From the NCBI GenBank assembly GCA_963593905.1, contig CAVBBL010000007.1, positions 1 through 64,000 of the forward strand: 64,000 nucleotides of DNA, written 5' to 3'. Of this stretch, positions 32,920 to 40,791 are shown in pieces (within the stretch, counting starts at the first letter, position 1; every line of letters begins with the position of its first letter). Below the pieces are notes generated by a model. It was not told the origin of the DNA, made no database searches, and saw only the letters and a program-made list of their open reading frames with translations. Position numbers and translations under genes: made by a program. Source of the stretch: CAG-791 sp963593905 (GTDB taxonomy: Bacteria > Bacillota > Clostridia > Lachnospirales > Lachnospiraceae).

Positions 32920-33951
32920 ATGAACATTATCGTGACCGGCGGCGCAGGCTTTATCGGCAGCAACTTTGTTTTTCATATGCTGAAGAAATATCCTGACTAT
33001 CGTATCGTTTGTGTGGATGCGCTGACCTATGCAGGCAATCTGTCCACCCTTGCACCTGTTATGGATAATCCGAATTTCCGCTTTGTAAAGCTGGATATCT
33101 GTGACAGAGCCGGTGTTTATAAGTTATTTGAGGAAGAGAAGCCGGATATGGTGGTGAATTTTGCAGCGGAGTCTCATGTAGACCGTTCTATCGAGAATCC
33201 TGAGATTTTCCTGCAGACCAATATCATCGGCACCGCGGTATTGATGGATGCCTGCCGTAAGTATGGCATCGGTCGTTATCATCAGGTTTCCACCGATGAG
33301 GTTTATGGCGATTTGCCAATCGACCGTCCTGATCTGTTCTTCCATGAGGATACACCTATCCACACATCCAGCCCTTACAGCACCTCCAAGGCATCTGCCG
33401 ATCTGTTGGTAATGGCTTACTACAGAACCTACAAGCTGCCGGTGACCATCAGCCGCTGCTCCAATAACTATGGCCCTTACCAGTTCCCGGAGAAGCTGAT
33501 TCCTCTGATGATTGCCAATGCACTGGCTGACAAAAAACTTCCGGTATACGGCGAGGGACTTAACGTACGCGATTGGCTGTATGTAGAGGATCACTGCAAG
33601 GCCATTGATTTGATCATCCATAAGGGCACTGTAGGTGAGGTATACAATATCGGCGGCCACAATGAGATGAAAAATATCGACATCGTGAAGCTGATCTGTG
33701 AGGCACTGGATAAGCCGGAGAGCCTGATTGAGCATGTGACAGACCGCAAGGGCCATGACCAGCGCTATGCCATCGATCCTACCAAGATTCACAATGAGCT
33801 CGGCTGGCTGCCGGAGACTATGTTTAAGGACGGCATCAAGCTGACCATTCAGTGGTATCTGGATAATAAAGAGTGGTGGGAGAATATCATCAGCGGCGAG
33901 TATCAGAATTACTATCAGCAGATGTACGGAAACAGAGAAGTAATCGACTGA
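32920..33951 (+). CDS. rfbB: dTDP-glucose 4,6-dehydratase
   Basis: RfbB (RmlB) converts dTDP-glucose to dTDP-4-keto-6-deoxyglucose, the second step of dTDP-L-rhamnose synthesis. The 343-aa extended SDR enzyme has the NAD-binding TGGAGFIGSNFV at the N-terminus, the block FAAESHVDRSIENP, the catalytic YSTSKASAD (YxxxK) and SRCSNNYGPYQFPEKLIP. The start at 32920 is fixed by the MNIIVTGGAG opening and the AGAAAGAGG ribosome binding site; the longer frame is hairpin leader. rfbD follows after 30 nt. Confidence 0.96.
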   Translation: MNIIVTGGAGFIGSNFVFHMLKKYPDYRIVCVDALTYAGNLSTLAPVMDNPNFRFVKLDICDRAGVYKLFEEEKPDMVVNFAAESHVDRSIENPEIFLQTNIIGTAVLMDACRKYGIGRYHQVSTDEVYGDLPIDRPDLFFHEDTPIHTSSPYSTSKASADLLVMAYYRTYKLPVTISRCSNNYGPYQFPEKLIPLMIANALADKKLPVYGEGLNVRDWLYVEDHCKAIDLIIHKGTVGEVYNIGGHNEMKNIDIVKLICEALDKPESLIEHVTDRKGHDQRYAIDPTKIHNELGWLPETMFKDGIKLTIQWYLDNKEWWENIISGEYQNYYQQMYGNREVID

Positions 33952-33981
33952 TCTGTCAACGTAAGAAAGGAAATAACCGAA

Positions 33982-34926
33982 ATGAAGGTTTTCGTAACAG
34001 GTGTGGCAGGACAGCTGGGACATGACGTCATGAATGAGCTGTCTGCCAGAGGCTATGAAGGCATCGGGACAGATCTGGCACCGGCATACAGCGGCGTACA
34101 GGATGGCAGTCCGGTGACGACAATGCCCTATGTTTCCCTGGATATCACAGATGCGGACGCGGTGGAGAAGGTGCTGACGGAAACAGCACCGGATGTCATT
34201 GTCCACTGCGCAGCCTGGACAGCGGTAGATGCGGCAGAGGATGAGGACAAGCAGGCAAAGGTACGGGCCATTAACGTGGATGGCACGCAGAACATTGCCA
34301 ATGCGGCTAAAAAGCTGGATGCCAAGATGGTTTACATCAGTACAGACTACGTCTTTGACGGACAGGGCACAGAGCCCTGGGAGCCGGACTGTAAGGAATA
34401 TGCACCTTTGAATGTATACGGTGAGACCAAGCTGGGCGGCGAACAGGCTGTAGCAGGTACATTGGATAAATACTTCATCGTACGCATTGCCTGGGTATTC
34501 GGCTTAAACGGCAAGAACTTTATCAAGACCATGCTGCAGGTAGGGAAGAATCATCCGCAGGTGCGTGTAGTCGATGATCAGATCGGCACACCCACCTATA
34601 CCCTGGATCTTGCAAGACTTCTGGTGGACATGATCGAGACAGAGAAGTATGGCTATTATCATGCGACTAATGAGGGCGGTTATATTTCCTGGTATGATTT
34701 TACAGTGGAGATTTACAAACAGGCCGGCATGAGCACACAGGTGACGCCTGTGACCACTGCAGAGTATGGCCTCTCCAAGGCAGCCAGACCCTTTAACAGC
34801 AGACTGGAAAAAAGCAAGCTGACAGAAAATGGCTTTACTCCCTTGCCCACTTGGCAGGATGCTGTGCACAGGTATTTGCAGGCATTGGCAGGACAGGAAG
34901 GCTTTGAGGATTTAAAGCCGCAGTAA
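33982..34926 (+). CDS. rfbD: dTDP-4-dehydrorhamnose reductase
   Basis: RfbD (RmlD) carries out the last step, reducing dTDP-4-keto-L-rhamnose to dTDP-L-rhamnose. The 314-aa protein has the NAD(P) motif VTGVAGQLGHDVM, the block STDYVFDG and the catalytic YGETKLGGE (YxxxK). The final codons (LKPQ, stop) lie inside a 26-nt sequence that is repeated just before rfbA. The gene for the epimerase RfbC, needed between RfbB and RfbD, is not in this window. Confidence 0.95.
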   Translation: MKVFVTGVAGQLGHDVMNELSARGYEGIGTDLAPAYSGVQDGSPVTTMPYVSLDITDADAVEKVLTETAPDVIVHCAAWTAVDAAEDEDKQAKVRAINVDGTQNIANAAKKLDAKMVYISTDYVFDGQGTEPWEPDCKEYAPLNVYGETKLGGEQAVAGTLDKYFIVRIAWVFGLNGKNFIKTMLQVGKNHPQVRVVDDQIGTPTYTLDLARLLVDMIETEKYGYYHATNEGGYISWYDFTVEIYKQAGMSTQVTPVTTAEYGLSKAARPFNSRLEKSKLTENGFTPLPTWQDAVHRYLQALAGQEGFEDLKPQ

Positions 34927-35087
34927 AACTGCGGCAGAAAGATAAAATCATCCAAATCACCTGATGGTGATTTGGATGATTGCCCAGATGCTTCAGGCAG
35001 CATCTGGGGGAAATCACATCGGAGAATTCGCCTACGCGAAATTCTCCTCGTGCCGCCGCAGTAAAACTGCGGCAGAAAGAGGAAGGT
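34917..35087 (+). promoter_or_regulatory. Stacked-hairpin leader between rfbD and rfbA
   Basis: The order is: hairpin GCCGCAG/CTGCGGC with AGAAAGA (34917-34942, overlapping the rfbD stop); M1, a 15-bp perfect stem ATCATCCAAATCACC/GGTGATTTGGATGAT around TGAT; and M2 CCCAGATGC/GCATCTGGG. Then come M3 GGAGAATT/AATTCTCC (35021-35047), M4 GCCGCAG/CTGCGGC (35055-35073), AGAAAGAGG and the ATG. The 26-nt end modules are identical and 138 bp apart, the same spacing as at 14653/14791. Confidence 0.8.
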
Positions 35088-35972
35088 ATGAAAGGAATCG
35101 TTTTAGCGGGCGGTGCGGGCACTCGGCTTTATCCCCTTACTATGGTAACCAGCAAACAGCTGCTGCCTGTGTATGATAAGCCTATGATCTATTATCCGCT
35201 GTCTACTTTGATGTTGGCAGGGATTCGGGATATTCTCATTATTTCCACTCCCACAGATACGCCTCGTTTCGAGGCACTTTTAGGAGACGGCAGCCAGTTT
35301 GGCTTAACACTTTCCTACAAAGTACAGCCTTCTCCCGATGGACTGGCACAGGCCTTTTTATTAGGGGAGGAGTTTATAAACGGTGAGCCTTGCGCCATGG
35401 TGCTGGGCGATAATATCTTTTACGGCAATGGTTTTGGTCGGATTCTTCGGGCTTCTGCAGCAGATGCTGCTGCCGGCAAGGCTACGGTTTTCGGCTATTA
35501 TGTCAATGATCCGGAGCGCTTCGGCATCGTGGAGTTCGACGAGGCAGGCAAGGCAATTTCCATCGAGGAAAAGCCTGCACAGCCCAAGAGCAATTATGCC
35601 GTGACAGGCCTTTATTTCTATCCTGCAGGGGTCAGCGAGATGGCAAAGAAGGTGCAGCCCTCCGCTAGAGGTGAATTAGAGATCACTACCTTAAATGATC
35701 TCTATCTCCAACAGGATGATCTGAATGTGCAGCTCCTTGGTCGTGGCTTCGCATGGTTGGATACCGGCACCATGGACAGCCTGGTAGAGGCAGCGGATTT
35801 CGTGCAGACTATCGAAAAGCGTCAGGGTGTCACTATCTCTGCACCGGAGGAGATTGCTTATATCAATAAGTGGATCGATAAGGAGCAGCTGATGGAGTCT
35901 GCAGCCAGATATGGTAAGAGCCCTTACGGCGCACACTTAAAGGCTGTAGCGGAAGGCAAAGTGAAATATTAA
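35088..35972 (+). CDS. rfbA: Glucose-1-phosphate thymidylyltransferase
   Basis: RfbA (RmlA) joins glucose-1-phosphate and dTTP to give dTDP-glucose, the entry to dTDP-rhamnose. The 294-aa nucleotidyltransferase has the signature LAGGAGTRLYPLTMVTSKQL, then DKPMIYYPLSTLML, VLGDNIFYG and LDTGTMDSLVEA. The start follows AGAAAGAGG at the end of the hairpin stack. Having rfbB-rfbD-rfbA with rfbC missing is unusual for this pathway. Confidence 0.96.
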   Translation: MKGIVLAGGAGTRLYPLTMVTSKQLLPVYDKPMIYYPLSTLMLAGIRDILIISTPTDTPRFEALLGDGSQFGLTLSYKVQPSPDGLAQAFLLGEEFINGEPCAMVLGDNIFYGNGFGRILRASAADAAAGKATVFGYYVNDPERFGIVEFDEAGKAISIEEKPAQPKSNYAVTGLYFYPAGVSEMAKKVQPSARGELEITTLNDLYLQQDDLNVQLLGRGFAWLDTGTMDSLVEAADFVQTIEKRQGVTISAPEEIAYINKWIDKEQLMESAARYGKSPYGAHLKAVAEGKVKY

Positions 35973-35994
35973 AAATAGTAAATGGCTATATGAG

Positions 35995-36038
35995 AAAGTT
36001 CCCGTGCATGGATAACAGCGCATGGGAACTTTTTTTGT
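35995..36038 (+). terminator. Terminator after rfbA
   Basis: AAAGTTCCCGTGC pairs with GCGCATGGGAACTTT (small bulge) and is followed by a T-run. Confidence 0.88.
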
Positions 36039-36039
36039 T

Positions 36040-36214
36040 AGTGCGAGGCTTTGCGCATCATTGCAGGGCTTTTAAAAAAGAAGTGTGACCTTAATTTAGC
36101 GCGAAGTACTGTTCGTCATTGAGAGGTTTCTTAAAAGAGAAACGTAACTTTGATTTACGGCGAGGGTCTGCTCGTCGTTGCGAAGTTCGCAAAAGAGAAA
36201 TACAGCATTGATGG
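36040..36214 (+). repeat. Three imperfect 58/59-nt tandem repeats
   Basis: Units 36040-36097, 36098-36156 and 36157-36214 align along their whole length (shared pattern GCGAGG.CT..TCGTC.TTG...GG.TT..AAAAGAGAA). They show no coding signal and no conserved hairpin. Confidence 0.7.
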
Positions 36215-36297
36215 AACAATATGCTGCAAGTTGCACAAAAAAGCTGCAACTAACTTTGCCAAAAAGTAGAAAATGACGGCATTATACAAAAATATAC

Positions 36298-36355
36298 TTT
36301 ACGGAATCGGCAAAGTGGTGTATAGTTTGAAATATAGTAAGTTACGCGAGTAACT
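36298..36355 (+). promoter_or_regulatory. Promoter and probable LacI-type operator of the rhamnoside operon
   Basis: TTTACG (36298-36303) and TATAGT (36321-36326) are separated by 17 bp. Fourteen bases after the -10 lies AGTTACGCGAGTAACT (36340-36355), a 6+6 palindrome with the central CG typical of LacI-family operators. This position would allow the downstream regulator to repress its own operon. Confidence 0.6.
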
Positions 36356-36392
36356 GCATTGCTCGACAATCCTGCTTCAAACGCACGAAAAA

Positions 36393-36489
36393 ATCGACAA
36401 AAGATCGATAGAAGATTATTAAGATCAATAAGAGATCAATAAGAAATCGATAAAAGTTCGACAAAAGCTCAATAAAAGTTCAGCAAAAG
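36393..36489 (+). repeat. 11-nt minisatellite ending at the regulator's ribosome binding site
   Basis: Nine copies (one of 9 nt) of ATCGATAAAAG-like units run without a gap up to AGAGGAGGAG, the ribosome binding site of the LacI gene. Confidence 0.85.
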
Positions 36490-36503
36490 AGAGGAGGAGA
36501 CGG

Positions 36504-37487
36504 ATGGCAACCAGAAAAGATGTAGCGGCTCGTGCCGGTGTATCCGTGGCGACCGTTTCCTATGTGATTAATCATACCAAACATGTGACCCCGGAAGTAC
36601 AGGCCAGGGTGGAAGAGGCGATTCGGGAGCTGAATTATACGCCGAATCTGGTGGCACGCAGTTTGGTTACTCGCAAAACCCAGCATGTGGCCATGCTGGT
36701 TAATAATCTGAAAAACCCTTATTATTCCGAAATTTTGGCTGGAGCACAGAAGGCGGCCAGCAAAAGAGGCTACATCGTATCCATCGTCATGATTGATTAT
36801 GCCAATGAGGAGGAGGAACTGCAGCTGGCGGCCAGAGGTGTGGACGGCGTGATCATAGCTACGGTGCACTGCGAGGAAACAGAGCAGAGGCTGCAGGGCA
36901 TTCTTCCCTGCGTGATGCCCTCTGTTTATGAACTTTCCTATAAGGAGGCAATTTTTCAGGCTGTCAGATCTTTAAAAGAAAAAGGACATCGGCATATAGC
37001 CTACCTGAGCGGACTTCGTATGGATCCGGCAATCCATCCCCGTTATCGAAATCTGCAGGAAGCATTAGAATTTTATGATCTGCCGTTTCAGGAAGAGCTG
37101 ATGGTGGACGGCAATGAGAGAGAAGAGACAGATGAGGCTTCGGGAGCAGAGGCTATGAAGGTTCTGCTGGACAGAAAGGTGCCCTTCACCGCAGTTTTTG
37201 CTTTGAATGATCTGATGGCTTTTGGAGCAATCAGAGAATTAAGGAACAGAGGACTGCGGGTACCGGAGGACGTCTCTGTGATCGGCTGTGATAATGTGGA
37301 GATGGGAAAGTACTTTGTACCTTCATTGTCCACTATAGATGTGTCCTGCTTCGATATGGGAAAATATATGATGAAGGAATTGATCGCTAAGATCAATCAT
37401 AAACAGGGACAATTCAAAATGGCCAGTACTGTTTATGTGGAACGGGAGAGCGTAGGACTTTGTCCTCATTCGGAGGCAGATAAATGA
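36504..37487 (+). CDS. LacI-family transcriptional regulator
   Basis: The 327-aa repressor-type protein has an N-terminal helix-turn-helix (RKDVAARAGVSVATVSYVIN) and hinge, then a periplasmic-binding-protein-like ligand domain (VAMLVNNLKNPYYSEILAGA, GVIIATVH, FALNDLMAFGAIRELRNRG). It probably senses a rhamnoside breakdown product and controls the operon from the palindrome at 36340. Its stop codon overlaps the next start (ATGA), so it is cotranscribed and translationally coupled with the GH106-like enzyme. Confidence 0.9.
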   Translation: MATRKDVAARAGVSVATVSYVINHTKHVTPEVQARVEEAIRELNYTPNLVARSLVTRKTQHVAMLVNNLKNPYYSEILAGAQKAASKRGYIVSIVMIDYANEEEELQLAARGVDGVIIATVHCEETEQRLQGILPCVMPSVYELSYKEAIFQAVRSLKEKGHRHIAYLSGLRMDPAIHPRYRNLQEALEFYDLPFQEELMVDGNEREETDEASGAEAMKVLLDRKVPFTAVFALNDLMAFGAIRELRNRGLRVPEDVSVIGCDNVEMGKYFVPSLSTIDVSCFDMGKYMMKELIAKINHKQGQFKMASTVYVERESVGLCPHSEADK

Positions 37488-40400
37488 CGGAGAAGAGAAG
37501 AGAGGAATTTAAACATCCCGGCATAAAATATCGAAGCAGACCCTTTTGGGCATGGAATGGAGAATTATCCGAGCAGGAATTATACAGGCAGATGGATGTG
37601 CTGAAGGAAATGGGCTTTGGCGGTGCTTTCATTCATTCCAGAGTAGGGCTGGAGACAGAATATATGGGGCAGGAATGGATGCAATTGGTGGACAGGTGCC
37701 TGGCCTATGGCAAGAAAATCGGTCTGGAATTGTGGATTTATGACGAGGACAGATGGCCCTCCGGCAGCGCCGGGGGCGCAGTGACAAAAAAGAAAAAAAA
37801 CAGAACCCGCCGGATTCAGATGAGCATCCTTTCGGGAGAAGAAGCAAAGCTTTTACTGCAGCAGGAAAAGGAAAACCAAAAGGATAATGAAGAGATTATC
37901 GCTGCCTATCAATGTGATTTAGAGGGTCACAGCTACAGAAATTTAATACCCTATACATGCCCAAAAACAAAAACTGCGAAAAGTGCAGATGCTTCAAAAA
38001 CTTCAGATACTTCGTATACAGATTGTTCTAAGAAAATACTCATCTTTGCAATTCGTGAATCAGCGTCCAGCGATAATTACAATGGATACACCTATCTGGA
38101 CACCATGAACAGAGAGGCAGTAGAGGATTTCCTGGAAGCAACCCATGACCGTTATGAGACGGAATTATCAAAGGAGAGTCTAATCTCTCTGCAGGGATTT
38201 TTTACGGATGAGCCTCACAGAGGCGCCTACCTCTGTGATTTTTCCGAGGGAAATGTACAGTCCGTCCCCTATACGGAGGGATTATTTGAAAAGTTTAAGG
38301 AAAAGTACGGCTATGACCTGAAAGAAACACTGCCGACCCTTTTCCTGAGGGAGCAGGGACAGGAATGCTCCGGGACAGCTTTGGATTATCTGGAGCTGAC
38401 GCAGGATTTATTTTTGGAAAGCTATATGGAGCCCTATAGAGAGAAATGTCATACATATGGGTATCTCTTTACAGGTCATCTTCTCCATGAAGACAGCCTT
38501 TCCACCCAGACCTGTATGATGGGCAGTCTGATGACAGGCTATGAATATATGGACATCCCCGGGATTGATCTTTTGGGAGAACGGACGGATTGTTGGTGGA
38601 TCGGGAAACAGCTGAGCTCCGTGGCTCATCAACTGGGCAGGAAACAGATGCTCAGCGAACTGTATGGCTGTACGGGCTGGCAGATGAAACTGGAGGATTA
38701 TAAGGCTGTGGGGGACTGGCAGGCTATGATGGGCATTAATCTCTTTTGCCCTCATCTTTGCTGGTACACCATGAAGGGAGAAAATAAGAGAGATTATCCT
38801 GCCAGCATTTTTTATCAGTCCGCATGGTATAAGGAATATTCCTATCTGGAAGATTACTTTGCCAGAGTGCACATGTGCACAGAGGGCAAACCGGCGGATT
38901 GTCGCCTTTTGGTGATCAATCCCATCAGATCTGTATGGGCCAGAACCTACAGCGGCTGCTTTCAGTGGCTTTTGAGCAAGGATCCCGGCATTGACAGGAT
39001 TGAAAGGCAATATGAGGATACCTTCCATTTTCTGATGGAGGCGGGGGTAGACTTCGACTACGGAGAGGAGAGAATTCTGCGCCGGCATGGAAAAGTGTTG
39101 GATGGCGAGCTGCTCATAGGAGAATGCGCCTATGACAAAGTGCTTCTTTCCGGTGCAGAGACTATAGAAGAATCGACCTGGCAGCTATTGATGGAGTTTA
39201 TCCGGCAGGGAGGCGATGTGATTGTGGCGGGGCAGGAGCCTTCCATGATCAGAGCGGCAAAGGATCCTCGGATACAGGAGCTGATGACGAAGTCGCAGCA
39301 GATTCCGTTTGATAAAGAGGTGCTTATAAGAGCAGTTCGTTCGTCAGAACCTTTATATGAACTGGAAAATTACGGAAAACCGGTTTATCTGCAGGCCTAT
39401 GAAAGAGAGGGGGAAATCAGCTTTATCCTTTTGAATATGGACAGGGAGCATCCAGCAGAAGCGGTACTGCGGATTTACAGAGAAGGAACGTTAGAAGAGT
39501 GGAATGCCCAGACAGGCGATATATGCGTGATAGAGGCAGAACGTGGAAATGAAATGCAGGAATTAGCGTTTTCACTTGCGCCGGGAGAGGAAAAAATCAT
39601 TGTTCTGACTCCCTTTACGCAAAAGGTTACGCGAGAAACCGCAGATAATACAACGAATAATCAGACAAAAATCAAGGAAACTCCAGGGAATAGCAGAGAA
39701 CAGAATAGTACCCCAAGAGAGGAAAGACATCTGGAAGAGTATCAGAAAGAATTCTGTTACCGATGCGGTGAGCCCAATGTCGCTGTTTTAGACAGAGCAG
39801 AGATCTATCTGGAAGGCCAATTGCTGACGGAGGAAAAGGAAATTCTGAGAGGAGACCGTATTCTGCGGGACACATTGGGAATGGCCTACCGAGGCGGTGA
39901 AATGATGCAGCCCTGGTATGTTCGTAAGTACAGACCACAGGTGCTGGAGAATCGTAAGAATGTAAAAGTGGTATTCCATTTTTATGTGACGGATTTAGAA
40001 AATCTTCCAATGGAAATGTCGCTGGCTGTGGAATACACAGGAGCCGGTCTGGAAAATACCGGAATCTTTGTGAATGGACAGAAATTACTCCCGGAAAAAG
40101 AAATTTGGATCGATCCGATCTTCCGGAAATGCAAAGTAAGAAGAGAAATGCTGAAAACAGGCAGGAATGATGTCAGTCTGGAATACAGTTATGGACAGGA
40201 CAGCGGATTGGAGGCTGTTTATCTGCTGGGAGATTTCGGTGTGAAACTGATTCCCGATAGTAGTGAACAGGCAGGTGGATCTGAAAATGAATCGGAAGAT
40301 GGATCTAACAAAGAGAGAGCAGAGCGGATATATCTGATCGGAATGCCGGAAAAGCTCACCGGCGCATCCATCACAAAGCAGGGATTCCCCTTCTATTCCG

Positions 40401-40738
40401 GCAGTATGACCTACCTTCTGGATGACGAAACCAGAGGAAAGCTTTCGGAGGAGACAGAGGTGGAATTTTCCAACATGCCGGCGGCACTGTCCGTTTTGCA
40501 CGGGGCAGGGAATGCAAGAATCTTCTGTGCACCTTACAGGGCAAAAATCCGGGATATGCGCAGTATCGAAATGATCTTTACCAGGAGAAATACCTTCGGT
40601 CCCCTTCATTTGCCTGTGGAATACAGGGGAAATTACGGACCGGAAACATTCCTGACACAAGGAGAGGAATGGAAAGAAAACCTGCAGCTGATAGAGCAGG
40701 GATTGCCAGAGGTTATTACGCTCCATAGAGAGTGGTGA
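37484..40738 (+). CDS. GH106-like glycoside hydrolase (probable alpha-L-rhamnosidase)
   Basis: The 1,084-aa protein resembles PF17132/GH106 enzymes: it opens with RPFWAWNGELSEQELYRQMD, GFGGAFIHSRVGLE and LELWIYDEDRWPSGSAGG. A central part has GFFTDEPHRGAY and SELYGCTGWQM, and the C-terminal third looks like beta-rich carbohydrate-binding domains. There is no signal peptide, so it would act in the cytoplasm on imported oligosaccharides. Two hydrophilic inserts are visible, a Lys/Thr/Ser-rich one near residues 160-185 and a Thr/Asn/Glu-rich one near 710-745. The GH78 gene in the same operon supports rhamnoside as substrate. Family assignment is by eye. Confidence 0.72.
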   Translation: MTEKRREEFKHPGIKYRSRPFWAWNGELSEQELYRQMDVLKEMGFGGAFIHSRVGLETEYMGQEWMQLVDRCLAYGKKIGLELWIYDEDRWPSGSAGGAVTKKKKNRTRRIQMSILSGEEAKLLLQQEKENQKDNEEIIAAYQCDLEGHSYRNLIPYTCPKTKTAKSADASKTSDTSYTDCSKKILIFAIRESASSDNYNGYTYLDTMNREAVEDFLEATHDRYETELSKESLISLQGFFTDEPHRGAYLCDFSEGNVQSVPYTEGLFEKFKEKYGYDLKETLPTLFLREQGQECSGTALDYLELTQDLFLESYMEPYREKCHTYGYLFTGHLLHEDSLSTQTCMMGSLMTGYEYMDIPGIDLLGERTDCWWIGKQLSSVAHQLGRKQMLSELYGCTGWQMKLEDYKAVGDWQAMMGINLFCPHLCWYTMKGENKRDYPASIFYQSAWYKEYSYLEDYFARVHMCTEGKPADCRLLVINPIRSVWARTYSGCFQWLLSKDPGIDRIERQYEDTFHFLMEAGVDFDYGEERILRRHGKVLDGELLIGECAYDKVLLSGAETIEESTWQLLMEFIRQGGDVIVAGQEPSMIRAAKDPRIQELMTKSQQIPFDKEVLIRAVRSSEPLYELENYGKPVYLQAYEREGEISFILLNMDREHPAEAVLRIYREGTLEEWNAQTGDICVIEAERGNEMQELAFSLAPGEEKIIVLTPFTQKVTRETADNTTNNQTKIKETPGNSREQNSTPREERHLEEYQKEFCYRCGEPNVAVLDRAEIYLEGQLLTEEKEILRGDRILRDTLGMAYRGGEMMQPWYVRKYRPQVLENRKNVKVVFHFYVTDLENLPMEMSLAVEYTGAGLENTGIFVNGQKLLPEKEIWIDPIFRKCKVRREMLKTGRNDVSLEYSYGQDSGLEAVYLLGDFGVKLIPDSSEQAGGSENESEDGSNKERAERIYLIGMPEKLTGASITKQGFPFYSGSMTYLLDDETRGKLSEETEVEFSNMPAALSVLHGAGNARIFCAPYRAKIRDMRSIEMIFTRRNTFGPLHLPVEYRGNYGPETFLTQGEEWKENLQLIEQGLPEVITLHREW

Positions 40739-40791
40739 TAATACATGCTAGTTACAAGGGGCAGCAAAAAACAAATAAGGAGGAACATGTT

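Noticed and set aside
33124..34206. 360-codon minus-strand frame across rfbB and rfbD
   Set aside because: Antisense shadow of two well-conserved genes, with no ribosome binding site and no recognisable domain.
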